Assembly (NCBI GenBank): GCA_013816725.1
Contig: JACDEA010000087.1
Location: 1-7,798, forward strand
Length of the DNA stretch: 7,798 bases
Source of the DNA: Actinomycetota bacterium
GTDB lineage: Bacteria > Actinomycetota > Acidimicrobiia > Acidimicrobiales > JACDEA01
Direction: 5' to 3'
The notes under the pieces were generated by a model. It worked only from the letters and a program-made list of their open reading frames with translations. It was not told the origin of the DNA and ran no database searches. This document shows positions 1 through 5,450 of the stretch, in pieces. Within the stretch, counting starts at the first letter, position 1; each line of letters begins with the position of its first letter. A program made the translations under genes and the position numbers.

Positions 1-243
1 GAAGCGCCTCGCGATGAGGTCGCCTCCGCGGTGCGATCGCTGATCGCGTTCGACTCGATCGTGTGCGTGGATCCGGCGCTCCTGCTCCGGGCCATCGAGG
101 TGTACGAGACCGACCGCATCGACTTCGCCGAGGCATACCCCGTCGCGTGCGCCGAGAGCACCGGGGTCGGCCAGATCGCTTCCTTTGACCGGTCCCTCGA
201 CCGCGTGGACACGATCGAGCGGATCGAGCCGCCGACGATCTGA
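1..243 (+). CDS. PIN-domain toxin, C-terminal part (5' end outside window)
   Basis: The frame is open from base 1 and ends at TGA 241-243, giving 80 visible residues. The segment around residues 39-69 (RIDFAEAY, then IASFDRSLDRV) matches the end of PIN-domain ribonucleases. Asp41 would be the third conserved acidic residue, and Asp63 lies in the S/TFD motif on the last strand. PIN toxins of VapBC systems are metal-dependent RNases that cleave tRNA, rRNA or mRNA when their antitoxin is lost. The N-terminal half, with the first catalytic Asp and Glu, is not visible, so activity cannot be judged. An antitoxin gene would be expected just left of the window. An internal GTG at 31 is not needed as a start because the frame continues to the edge. 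Family assignment is fairly secure; the target RNA is unknown. Confidence 0.8.
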   Translation, partial: EAPRDEVASAVRSLIAFDSIVCVDPALLLRAIEVYETDRIDFAEAYPVACAESTGVGQIASFDRSLDRVDTIERIEPPTI

Positions 244-303
244 TCGCCGGCCGAGCAGCCGCCAGCCAGCGCCGTCCATGTGCCAGAGGCTGCCACCTAG
301 AGA

Positions 304-322
304 TGTAGCACGTGGTGCTACA
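304..322. promoter_or_regulatory. Inverted repeat, probable VapBC autoregulatory operator
   Basis: The sequence TGTAGCAC GTG GTGCTACA is a perfect inverted repeat with 8-base arms and a 3-base centre. It ends ten bases before the preferred antitoxin start. Phd/VapB-type antitoxins normally repress their own operon by binding such palindromes, with the toxin as co-repressor. The position, between the upstream PIN gene and this module and touching the start region, fits that role. The repeat is seen directly; the operator function is inferred. Confidence 0.7.
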
Positions 323-324
323 GT
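319..324 (+). promoter_or_regulatory. Candidate -10 box of the VapBC operon
   Basis: TACAGT fits the TAnnnT form of a -10 element and overlaps the right arm of the inverted repeat, where a repressor would block RNA polymerase. A transcript starting 7-8 bases downstream would begin at or next to the GTG at 332. The antitoxin mRNA could then be leaderless, which is common in actinobacteria. No convincing -35 element is visible, so this remains a suggestion. Confidence 0.3.
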
Positions 325-331
325 GAGGGCC

Positions 332-586
332 GTGAGTCGCGAAATCACCCAACGACAGCTGCGGAACGAGAGTGGTGAGATCATGCGCGCCCTCGACGAA
401 GGCGAGGTCTTCATCGTTACCCGCAACGGCGTGCCCGTCGGCGAGCTCACGCCCCTTCGCCGACACCGCTTCGTCGCGACTGAAGCGGCCGTCGCCATCT
501 TCCGCGCCGCACCAAGCGTCGACTACCTCCGGCTGCGCGACGACCTCGATGGTCTTGCCAGTCAGGGCGCGACACCCCGTGCCTAA
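332..586 (+). CDS. vapB: Type II antitoxin, Phd/YefM (VapB-like) family
   Basis: This 84-residue protein starts VSREITQRQLRNESGEI and continues with ALDEGEVFIVTRNGVPVGEL (residues 20-39), the classic Phd/YefM fold: a short strand, a helix with an N-x-x-G-E pattern, then a hairpin with T-R-N-G-x-P. That N-terminal half should dimerise and bind the inverted repeat at 304-322. Residues 44-84, less conserved, should wrap and neutralise the PIN toxin. GTG 332 is preferred because the family begins right there. GTG 323, in frame, would add only VRA and is an alternative. The frame also extends upstream to 185, but that part reads as non-coding and crosses the operator. The stop overlaps the toxin start by 8 bases, so the two are probably translationally coupled. 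Confidence 0.85.
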   Translation: MSREITQRQLRNESGEIMRALDEGEVFIVTRNGVPVGELTPLRRHRFVATEAAVAIFRAAPSVDYLRLRDDLDGLASQGATPRA

Positions 587-992
587 CCTGCCACGGCGGC
601 CCCGTGGGGTCCTCGATACGTCCGCGCTCATCGACCTCGAGGAGTTGGACGCCAAGCTCCTTCCAGCCGAGGTCGCGGTCAGCGCGATCACGATGGCCGA
701 GCTCGCCGCTGGTCCGCACGCGACAAGTGATCCCGACGAGCGGGCGAGGCGACAGGACCGCCTCCAGCGAGCGGAGGCAGCCTTCGATCCACTCCCCTTC
801 GACACCGACGCCGCTCGCGCGTACGGGCGGATCTATGCGGCCGTCGCAGCAGCAGGCCGGAAAGCTCGAAGTGCGCGCTCGGTCGACTTGCTGATCGCCG
901 CGACGGCTCTCGCATCCGAACTGCCCCTCTACACGCGCAACGGAGACGACTTCCGCGTGCTGGAGGACATGATCGAAGTCATCGTCGTGTAG
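579..992 (+). CDS. vapC: PIN-domain ribonuclease toxin (VapC family)
   Basis: The 137-residue product has all the hallmarks of a VapC toxin: LDTSALID with Asp13, AITMAELAAG with Glu41, SVDLLIAATAL with Asp103, and LYTRNGDDF with Asn121 and Asp124. Together these form the Mg2+/Mn2+-binding site of PIN RNases, so the enzyme looks intact. The length is typical of the family (about 125-145 residues). GTG 579 was chosen because it overlaps the antitoxin stop (TAA 584-586), has AGGG 11 bases upstream, and places the first conserved Asp at residue 13. The open frame begins earlier, at 372, but that part lies inside the antitoxin gene in another frame. Free toxin would inhibit translation by cutting a specific RNA; the target cannot be told from sequence. 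Expression should follow the operator ahead of the antitoxin. Confidence 0.9.
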   Translation: MPNLPRRPRGVLDTSALIDLEELDAKLLPAEVAVSAITMAELAAGPHATSDPDERARRQDRLQRAEAAFDPLPFDTDAARAYGRIYAAVAAAGRKARSARSVDLLIAATALASELPLYTRNGDDFRVLEDMIEVIVV

Positions 993-1102
993 CTCAGCGG
1001 GCGGTCGGCGATGCTCTAATGGCGAGGCGCCCGACGTACCGTGGGACAGTCAGCCCGCGGCGAAGATGGTCGAAATGATTCGCGACATTTAGCTCATTCT
1101 CG

Positions 1103-1954
1103 ATGAACTCGTCCGACGACCGGAGCGTCTTGGCCAAGAATCAGTGCGTGACTACGGGCAGTGACCGATCGCGGCTTGGCGCGACCTTCGACCAAGCGGC
1201 CGAGCTCTACCAACGAGCTCGGCCCGACTACCCGAACGAGGTGTACGACCGGTTGTTGCACGTCACGCAGCTGCCGGATGGAGCTCGCTTGCTCGAGGTC
1301 GGTTGCGCAACGGGGAAGGCGACTGTCCCGCTGGCGAGTCGAGGATTTTGGATCACGTGCCTCGAACCGGGTCGCTCCCTGGCTGCAGCGGCGCGCAAGA
1401 ATCTCTCGGCGTTCCATGTCGAGGTTTTGCAGACCACCTTCGAGGATTGGGAACCGTCGGGACCATCGCGGTTCGCGATGGTGTACGCCGCCACCGCGTG
1501 GCACTGGGTTGACCCCAACGTCCGCTATCTGAAGGCGGCCGAGGTACTCGAGCCCGGTGGCTATCTCGCTCTCTGGAATGCGGGCCACGTCTTCCCACGT
1601 GACGGCGACCCGATCTTCGTCGAGCTCCAGCGCGTCTACGACGAGATCGGCGAGGGTATGCCACCGGACACCGCATGGCCACGACCGCAAGAACTTCCTG
1701 ATGACCGCGACGAGATCGAAGCGAGTGGGCAGTTCGACGTCGCCGATATCACGCAGTTCGACTGGGAGGTCACCTACGACGCCGAGACCTACATCGAGTT
1801 GCTGGACACGTTCTCCGGTCACATCGCGATGGCCCAGTGGCAACGCGACCGGCTGTACGGCGAGATCCGCCGCCGGCTCGCGGAGCGCGAGGACGGGCGT
1901 CTCCGGCGACACTGGGGTGCGGTCCTTCAGATCGCTCGCCGACGTTCCGCGTAG
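1103..1954 (+). CDS. Class I SAM-dependent methyltransferase (Methyltransf_11/25-like)
   Basis: The 283-residue product opens its core with the FDQAAELYQRARPDYP stretch (29-44) that precedes the Rossmann fold in many small-molecule methyltransferases. Motif I, LLEVGCATG (63-71), binds S-adenosylmethionine. Glu88 at the end of strand 2 should hold the ribose hydroxyls. TAWHWVDP (131-138) and VLEPGGYLALWN (148-159) follow as motifs II/III. The C-terminal third is probably substrate-binding, and the substrate is unknown. The protein is likely cytosolic. The ATG at 1103 lacks a clear ribosome binding site; GTG 1148 (residue 16) is an alternative that keeps all family motifs. It follows VapC by 110 bases on the same strand. 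The overlapping antisense frame at 1094-1960 is a shadow. Confidence 0.88.
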   Translation: MNSSDDRSVLAKNQCVTTGSDRSRLGATFDQAAELYQRARPDYPNEVYDRLLHVTQLPDGARLLEVGCATGKATVPLASRGFWITCLEPGRSLAAAARKNLSAFHVEVLQTTFEDWEPSGPSRFAMVYAATAWHWVDPNVRYLKAAEVLEPGGYLALWNAGHVFPRDGDPIFVELQRVYDEIGEGMPPDTAWPRPQELPDDRDEIEASGQFDVADITQFDWEVTYDAETYIELLDTFSGHIAMAQWQRDRLYGEIRRRLAEREDGRLRRHWGAVLQIARRRSA

Positions 1955-2157
1955 TGGCACGGAAGCGTGGCGTTCCGTCGATGGACGACCTGCCGGAGTG
2001 GCTGCAGTCGGTGAAGGGTTTCGAACTCTTCACCGAAGGCGAGTCAGACGACGCGCCGGCCGAGTTCCCAAGCGGCGTGTGGGCCGAAGTCTCCGGGCAG
2101 GAGACGACTCAGGTTAGAAATCGTGCATGGCGAAGTCATCGACGCGGCTCGTGCTGA
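1954..2157 (+). CDS. Small ORF of unknown function, possibly a truncated gene
   Basis: A GTG at 1954 shares its first base with the methyltransferase stop (TAGTG), an arrangement typical of coupled genes. An internal ATG at 1981 is another possible start. The frame gives up to 67 residues, including MDDLPEWLQSVKGFELFTEG. Codons end mostly in G or C up to about 2105, then the bias is lost (act cag gtt aga aat cgt gca). The last ~15 codons run into the start of the next gene and look non-coding. This suggests either a short gene that has lost its proper end or chance coding character. I recognise no domain, and nothing links it firmly to the methyltransferase beyond spacing. Confidence 0.3.
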   Translation: MARKRGVPSMDDLPEWLQSVKGFELFTEGESDDAPAEFPSGVWAEVSGQETTQVRNRAWRSHRRGSC

Positions 2158-2612
2158 TCTGTGGGCTTCCGGCCTCGGGCAAGTCGACACTCGCTCATCA
2201 GCTCGCACTCAGAATCCCCGCCGTCAGGTTGGATAAGGACGGGTGGGCGACTCAACTGGGTGCCGATTTGTGGGATGAAGACTTCCGAGTGCGTCTCGAA
2301 CATCAGCTGTGGGTTCTTTCCCAGGATCTCCTCGCCCGGGGCCAGAGCGTGATCTTGGAGTGGGGCCACTGGGCGCGAGTTGAACGGGATGAGAAACGAC
2401 TCGAGGCGCGAGCTCTGGGGGTGGGAGTCGAACTGCATTACCTCGATGCGCCCTTAGAGGAGTTGATCGAGCGCGCTGAGCGTCGCAATGCGTCGGGCGA
2501 GTGGACAGCCTCGCCCATGACACGGGCTCACTTTGAAAGGTGGGCAACGATTTTCCAACCTCCCGACGAGGAGGAGATCCTGTTGTTCGACAAGCCAGTT
2601 GCCGAAGGTTGA
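2127..2612 (+). CDS. Small P-loop kinase (AAA family ATPase / zeta-toxin-like predicted kinase)
   Basis: The 161-residue protein begins with a strand and Walker A motif, LVLICGLPASGKST (8-21), followed by RLDKDGW (34-40). These features are typical of the small nucleotide-type kinase superfamily that includes predicted kinases, polynucleotide 5'-kinases, chloramphenicol phosphotransferase and zeta toxins. SVILEWGHW (74-82) sits where the family has its Walker B-like strand. RAERRN (116-121) would supply the lid arginines that contact ATP phosphates. It should transfer a phosphate from ATP to a small molecule or nucleic acid end, but the acceptor is not predictable. No epsilon-type antitoxin is next to it, so a toxin role is not supported. 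The start is ATG 2127, with only a weak AGG 13 bases upstream, and it overlaps the doubtful small ORF by 31 bases. It stands convergent with the cupin gene. Confidence 0.82.
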   Translation: MAKSSTRLVLICGLPASGKSTLAHQLALRIPAVRLDKDGWATQLGADLWDEDFRVRLEHQLWVLSQDLLARGQSVILEWGHWARVERDEKRLEARALGVGVELHYLDAPLEELIERAERRNASGEWTASPMTRAHFERWATIFQPPDEEEILLFDKPVAEG

Positions 2613-2661
2613 TCTCGTCGAACTTTTCTCGCCGTCGCCAGTTATCGCACGCCGACTCGTT

Positions 2662-2688
2662 GCATCTCGAACAGCGAGAACCCGATGC
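2662..2688. terminator. Nested inverted repeats between convergent genes, weak terminator candidate
   Basis: In the 87-base gap between the convergent kinase and cupin genes, GCATC (2662-2666) pairs with GATGC (2684-2688). Inside it, TCTCG (2665-2669) pairs with CGAGA (2675-2679); the two stems share two bases and cannot both form fully. There is no T-tract on either strand, so intrinsic termination would be inefficient at best. The location is where a bidirectional terminator is expected, but the structure is weak. Confidence 0.25.
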
Positions 2689-2699
2689 TCACCAGGTCC

Positions 2700-3074
2700 T
2701 CAACTTGCCGCTTCCATGTTCTTCGTGACGACCCGGAGGGTGTGCTGGAGTTCGTCGGTCGGGCTGAACTCCACGACCTCGGCGCCGGCGTAGAGGATGG
2801 GGGTGTGGCCACGGCCGACGTAGTAGGCGTCGCCTGTCTCGAACGTCTCGTCGCCGTCGGCGGACCTGAAGGTCACTCTCCCGTTGAGGACGTAGCCCCA
2901 GTGGGCGCATTGGCAGCGGTTGTCGGGCAGGCCGGCGAAGAACGGGGTCAGGTCTGCATCCGCGGTGTACTTTTCGAAGGCGACGGTATAGCCGCCTTCC
3001 ATGTTCTCGAGATGGCCTTCGTAGCCCTCGACCTCGACGGTCTCGGAGGCGGTGGTCTTGGATGCCTTGGGCAT
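2700..3074 (-). CDS. Small single-domain cupin protein
   Basis: The 124-residue product has one cupin beta-barrel. The first conserved region is RCQCAHWGYVLNGRVTF (53-69) and the second is ETGDAYYVGRGHTPILYAG (79-97). His58 and His90 are the probable metal ligands. The Cys54-x-Cys56-x-His58 cluster is a notable variation seen in a subgroup of uncharacterised cupins. Such proteins may be metal-dependent enzymes or ligand binders, and no reaction can be assigned. ATG 3074 has a strong AAGGAG ribosome binding site (complement of 3081-3086) six bases away, which fixes the start. It is the last gene of the minus-strand cluster, 83 bases after the amidase, and could be co-transcribed or have its own promoter in that gap. 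The longer frame on the same strand (2689-3291) is a shadow. Confidence 0.85.
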   Translation of the reverse strand: MPKASKTTASETVEVEGYEGHLENMEGGYTVAFEKYTADADLTPFFAGLPDNRCQCAHWGYVLNGRVTFRSADGDETFETGDAYYVGRGHTPILYAGAEVVEFSPTDELQHTLRVVTKNMEAAS

Positions 3075-3089
3075 GGTGCTCTCCTTCTG

Positions 3090-3108
3090 CTCCGCATTGC
3101 ACGCGGAG
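3090..3108 (-). promoter_or_regulatory. Inverted repeat just upstream of the cupin ribosome binding site
   Basis: CTCCGC (3090-3095) and GCGGAG (3103-3108) are perfect 6-base arms around a 7-base loop, placed only three bases upstream of the cupin AAGGAG on the minus strand. As RNA it would form a hairpin in the leader; as DNA it could be an operator half-site pair. The repeat is seen; either function is a guess. Confidence 0.3.
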
Positions 3109-3136
3109 AATGTGTGTATGGGGATTTTGCGAGCGC

Positions 3137-3153
3137 GGGTCCCGGGAGGACCC
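3137..3153 (-). other. Short GC-rich stem between amidase and cupin, possible attenuator
   Basis: GGGTCC (3137-3142) and GGACCC (3148-3153) form a 6-base perfect stem with a 5-base loop, starting four bases after the amidase stop codon on the minus strand. No U-run follows, so full termination is unlikely. It may lower read-through into the cupin gene or protect the mRNA end. Confidence 0.3.
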
Positions 3154-3157
3154 CGAG

Positions 3158-4594
3158 TTACGAAGCGAAGACGGGGGGCCGCCGATCAGCCCACGGGCGG
3201 GCCTGCTCGAGTTGGCCGGCGAGGCGCAACAGGGTGGCCTCGTCGCCGTAGCGACCGAGGAAGTGCATGCCGATGGGCAGGGTTTCGTCATTCCAGTGCA
3301 ATGGCACCGACATCGCGGGGTTGCCGGTTAGGTTGGCGATGACTCCCGAGTATGCGACCGTCGTGCTGCCCACGTCGGCCGCCCGCAGCGGCTCGTCGTC
3401 GGTCGAAACCATCTCGCCGAGCCGCAGTGGCGGTGCCGAGACCGTCGGATTGAGGAAGACGTCAAAGCCGGCGAAGGAAGTGGCGATCCGTCGCGAGTAG
3501 CGCTGCAGCGTTTCGATGGAGCGCAGGTACGCCGCTGCGGACACGTGCTTGCCCATCTCCCAGTACGCCCGCGTGAGCGGTTCGATCTCGTCGGCAGCCG
3601 GCTCGCGGCCAAGCCGCTTGATCCAGTAGTCGAGGATCCACGCCGTCGCGCTGCTGAACACGATCCCGATGGCTGCGCCCTCATGCTCGGTGAATGCGGG
3701 TAGCCGCGTCTCGACGACGTGGTGGCCGAGTTCGACCAGCAGAGCGACAGTGGCGTCCAGCCCGGCGATGCAGTCGGGGTGGCCGAGCGACCCGTCGCCG
3801 ATCCGACCGGTGTACCCGATGCGCAGCCGACCGGGATCGGCGCCGACTTCGGCGAGGAACGGGCGGTCAGGCAGCGCCGCCGCGTAGGGGTCACCCGGCA
3901 TCGGGCCGGAGGTGGCGTCGAGTAGCGCCGCGCTGTCGCGTACGGACCGCGTGACGGCGTGCTCGACGGCCCAGCCGCTGATGGCGTCGCCGTACTCGGG
4001 ACCAAGCGGGTTGCGGGCCCGCGTCGGTTTGAGGCCGAACACGCCACAGTTGCTGGCCGGGTAGCGGATGGAGCCGCCGAGGTCGTTGGCGTGCCCGATC
4101 GCGACGATGCCGGCCGCGACGGCGGCCGCCGATCCACCGCTCGAACCGCTCGTCGAGCGGTCGAGGTCCCACGGGTTTCGGGTGGGGCCGAACAGCACCG
4201 CCTCACAGGACGGCGACATGCCGAACTCGGGCGTGGCCGACTTGCCGATGATCACGAGACCGGCCCGCTCGTAGCGCAAGACGAGCTCGGATGATCGAGT
4301 CGACACGTTCCCGACCAGGAACCGCGAGCCTTCGGTGAAGCGGATCCCCTCGACCTCGGCGACGAGGTCCTTGAGCAGCATCGGCACCCCCGAGAAAGGA
4401 CCAGTCGCTGAGTGAGCATTGGCGAGTGCCCGTTCGTACATCGGCGTCGCCACCGCGTTCAGGATGGGGTTCAGCGCCTCGGCGCACTCGATCGCTGCCT
4501 CGACCAGCTCGGTCGAGGTGAGTTCGCCGCGGGTGACGAGTTCGGCAAGGGCGGTGGCATCGAGCCCCGCCAACTCGGCTGCAACCGCGCTCAT
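3158..4594 (-). CDS. Amidase signature family hydrolase
   Basis: The 478-residue product is a full-length amidase-signature enzyme. The Ser-cisSer-Lys triad is complete: Lys75 in MLLKDLVAEVEG, Ser151 in STSGSSGGSAAAVAAG, and the nucleophile Ser175 in HANDLGGSIRYPAS. The spacing between the two serines (24) equals that of fatty acid amide hydrolase. The N-terminal LDATALAELVTRGELTSTELVEAAIE and FGLKPTRARNPLGP (186-199) also match actinobacterial members. These enzymes hydrolyse carboxamides to acid and ammonia, or related ester and aryl-amide bonds; the substrate here is unknown. No signal peptide is seen, so it is probably cytosolic. ATG 4594 overlaps the stop of the upstream SRPBCC gene (ATGA), pointing to coupled translation. 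The frame stays open to 5137, but the extra 180 residues are low-complexity Arg-rich shadow, so the shorter start is used. No GatA partners (gatB, gatC) are nearby. Confidence 0.93.
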   Translation of the reverse strand: MSAVAAELAGLDATALAELVTRGELTSTELVEAAIECAEALNPILNAVATPMYERALANAHSATGPFSGVPMLLKDLVAEVEGIRFTEGSRFLVGNVSTRSSELVLRYERAGLVIIGKSATPEFGMSPSCEAVLFGPTRNPWDLDRSTSGSSGGSAAAVAAGIVAIGHANDLGGSIRYPASNCGVFGLKPTRARNPLGPEYGDAISGWAVEHAVTRSVRDSAALLDATSGPMPGDPYAAALPDRPFLAEVGADPGRLRIGYTGRIGDGSLGHPDCIAGLDATVALLVELGHHVVETRLPAFTEHEGAAIGIVFSSATAWILDYWIKRLGREPAADEIEPLTRAYWEMGKHVSAAAYLRSIETLQRYSRRIATSFAGFDVFLNPTVSAPPLRLGEMVSTDDEPLRAADVGSTTVAYSGVIANLTGNPAMSVPLHWNDETLPIGMHFLGRYGDEATLLRLAGQLEQARPWADRRPPVFAS

Positions 4595-4662
4595 CGGATC
4601 ACGGACTGGTTGAGGTGGGCGATGCGCAGTTCGCCGAGGATCTCGATCCGAGGCTCGGGCAG
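4589..4662. repeat. Direct repeat copy A (end of SRPBCC gene / start of amidase)
   Basis: This 74-bp stretch matches 5161-5234 at 68 positions, with the first 34 bases identical. It covers the last 23 codons and stop of the SRPBCC gene and the first two codons (ATGAGC) of the amidase. Compared with copy B, the SRPBCC reading frame differs at four residues (Pro/Arg, Leu/Val, Arg/His, Ile/Phe). Two of the six base changes are silent. The two copies are 572 bp apart in the same orientation. Confidence 0.95.
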
Positions 4663-5166
4663 TCTCGCGATCTGGCCGGCGAGCGCGGCGATGGCCGATA
4701 GCTCGGCGTGCATGGTCCGCACGACGTAACGCCGCAGTAGCGGTCGGAGCCATCGAGTTCCCACCGGCAGGAGGTACTGCTCGTAGTGCGTCACGACGCT
4801 TGCCCCCTCCGCTCGGGACTCGACGCGGAAGCCGCCCGCCACCGCCACGCCGCCAATCGGGGTGGTTGTGTGGCTGTAGAAGCCGGTGTCGTCGAGGGCG
4901 TAGTCGAACCAACCTCTCCATCTGACGACGCCACCCAGCCGCCCGGCCGTCTCGTACCGCCCGCGGCCAGCGGCAGTCGGATGCAGGGAGATCGTGGTGC
5001 ACTTTGGCTCGTACGTCGCGAGGAGCGCGATCTCTTGCACCACGGCCAGCGTCGCCGCCGCCCCCACGGGAACCGCCCGGGCCACGATCACCTCGATCTC
5101 TCGCCGCGACGCCGTCTCGGCCTCGCCGGCGCGCCACGGTGGGCGCGGGGCGGCGAACGGGCTCAT
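4591..5166 (-). CDS. SRPBCC (START/polyketide cyclase-like) superfamily protein with a borrowed C-terminal tail
   Basis: The 191-residue protein has, from about residue 22 to 165, the pattern of an SRPBCC hydrophobic-pocket protein: an opening strand REIEVIVARAVPV, a helix with VVQEIALLATYEP, a series of strands including GRYETAGRLGG and RWRGWFDYALDDTGFYSH, then VVTHYEQYLLP and a long C-terminal helix (LRPLLRRYVVRTMHAELSAIAALAG). Such proteins bind or transform hydrophobic small molecules. No catalytic residues can be named. Residues 169-191 (LPEPRIEILGE to HLNQSVIR) fall beyond the normal fold and are nearly the same as the end of the upstream ABM-like protein, encoded by a direct DNA repeat. 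ATG 5166 overlaps the upstream stop (ATGA), and its own stop overlaps the amidase start in the same way. No ribosome binding site is visible, so translation is likely by re-initiation. Confidence 0.75.
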   Translation of the reverse strand: MSPFAAPRPPWRAGEAETASRREIEVIVARAVPVGAAATLAVVQEIALLATYEPKCTTISLHPTAAGRGRYETAGRLGGVVRWRGWFDYALDDTGFYSHTTTPIGGVAVAGGFRVESRAEGASVVTHYEQYLLPVGTRWLRPLLRRYVVRTMHAELSAIAALAGQIARLPEPRIEILGELRIAHLNQSVIR

Positions 5167-5234
5167 CGGATCACGGACTGGTTGAGGTGGGCGAAGTGCA
5201 CTTCGCCCAGGATCTCGATCCGGGGCTCGCGCAG
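5161..5234. repeat. Direct repeat copy B (end of ABM-like gene / start of SRPBCC gene)
   Basis: This is the second copy of the 74-bp repeat found at 4589-4662 (68 of 74 bases identical). It holds the last 23 codons and stop of the ABM-like gene and the first two codons of the SRPBCC gene. The phase of stop and start is the same as in copy A. This copy is the likely original, because the EPRIEI...EVH strand is where dimeric alpha/beta-barrel proteins normally end. Confidence 0.95.
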
Positions 5235-5450
5235 CCCGACCTGGGCGATGGCGCCGCGGAACTCCGGACTAACGACGAAGGCCTCGTGGGTGGCCAAGTC
5301 GGGGCAGGAATCGAAGACGGTGATGCCCTTGTCGTGGGTGACGGCCAGGTGGAGGACGAGTCCGCTGGGTGGGAAGAGATTCATCATCTGGTGATGGCTC
5401 TCCATGAGAGTGTCGGGGTCGCCATCGAAGTGGTATGCGCTCAGGATCAT
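5163..5450 (-). CDS. Small dimeric alpha/beta-barrel (ABM-like) protein
   Basis: The 95-residue product resembles small ferredoxin-like dimeric alpha/beta-barrel proteins of the antibiotic-biosynthesis-monooxygenase type. The first strand is MILSAYHFDGDPDTL. Then come a helix with SHHQMM, the strand GLVLHLAVTHDKGITVFDSC, the helix-forming DLATHEAFVVSPEFRGAIAQVGL, and a last strand EPRIEILGEVHF. Members are often small oxygenases, isomerases or ligand binders, and no reaction can be chosen here. ATG 5450 is preferred because GGAAGG (complement of 5459-5464) lies eight bases upstream. An in-frame GTG at 5459 would overlap that site. It is the first gene of the minus-strand cluster, divergent from the large regulator, and its stop overlaps the SRPBCC start. 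Its final 23 residues are repeated at the end of that next gene. Confidence 0.75.
   Translation of the reverse strand: MILSAYHFDGDPDTLMESHHQMMNLFPPSGLVLHLAVTHDKGITVFDSCPDLATHEAFVVSPEFRGAIAQVGLREPRIEILGEVHFAHLNQSVIR
5188..5209. promoter_or_regulatory. Perfect 22-bp palindrome inside repeat copy B
   Basis: The 11-base arm TGGGCGAAGTG is followed at once by its exact reverse complement. In the minus-strand mRNA this can fold to a 9-bp GC-rich stem with a UGCA loop, ending 22 bases before the SRPBCC start codon. In repeat copy A the matching stretch (4616-4637) pairs at only 7 of 11 positions. The palindrome is inside the ABM-like coding region (GEVHFAH), so it may be a translational-coupling hairpin, a protein binding site, or chance. 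Confidence 0.5.

Noticed and set aside
185..331. Upstream extension of the antitoxin reading frame
   Set aside because: It overlaps the end of the first PIN gene and the operator palindrome, and reads as Ser/Arg-rich shadow with no family similarity.
997..1058. GCGGGC/GCCCGC inverted repeat after VapC as a terminator
   Set aside because: The arms are only six bases with a 50-base loop and no T-tract, which is expected by chance in such GC-rich DNA.
1094..1960. 288-codon open frame on the minus strand covering the methyltransferase
   Set aside because: It mirrors the methyltransferase gene exactly, has no recognisable domain or ribosome binding site, and the plus-strand product has clear methyltransferase motifs.
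2127..2612. Kinase as a zeta-type toxin
   Set aside because: Only the general P-loop kinase features are visible; there is no epsilon antitoxin and no zeta-specific motif that I can identify, so a toxin call is not supported.
3158..5137. 659-residue version of the amidase
   Set aside because: The extra N-terminal ~180 residues are Arg/Gly-rich out-of-frame reading of the SRPBCC gene. ATG 4594 gives a standard family start and an ATGA overlap.
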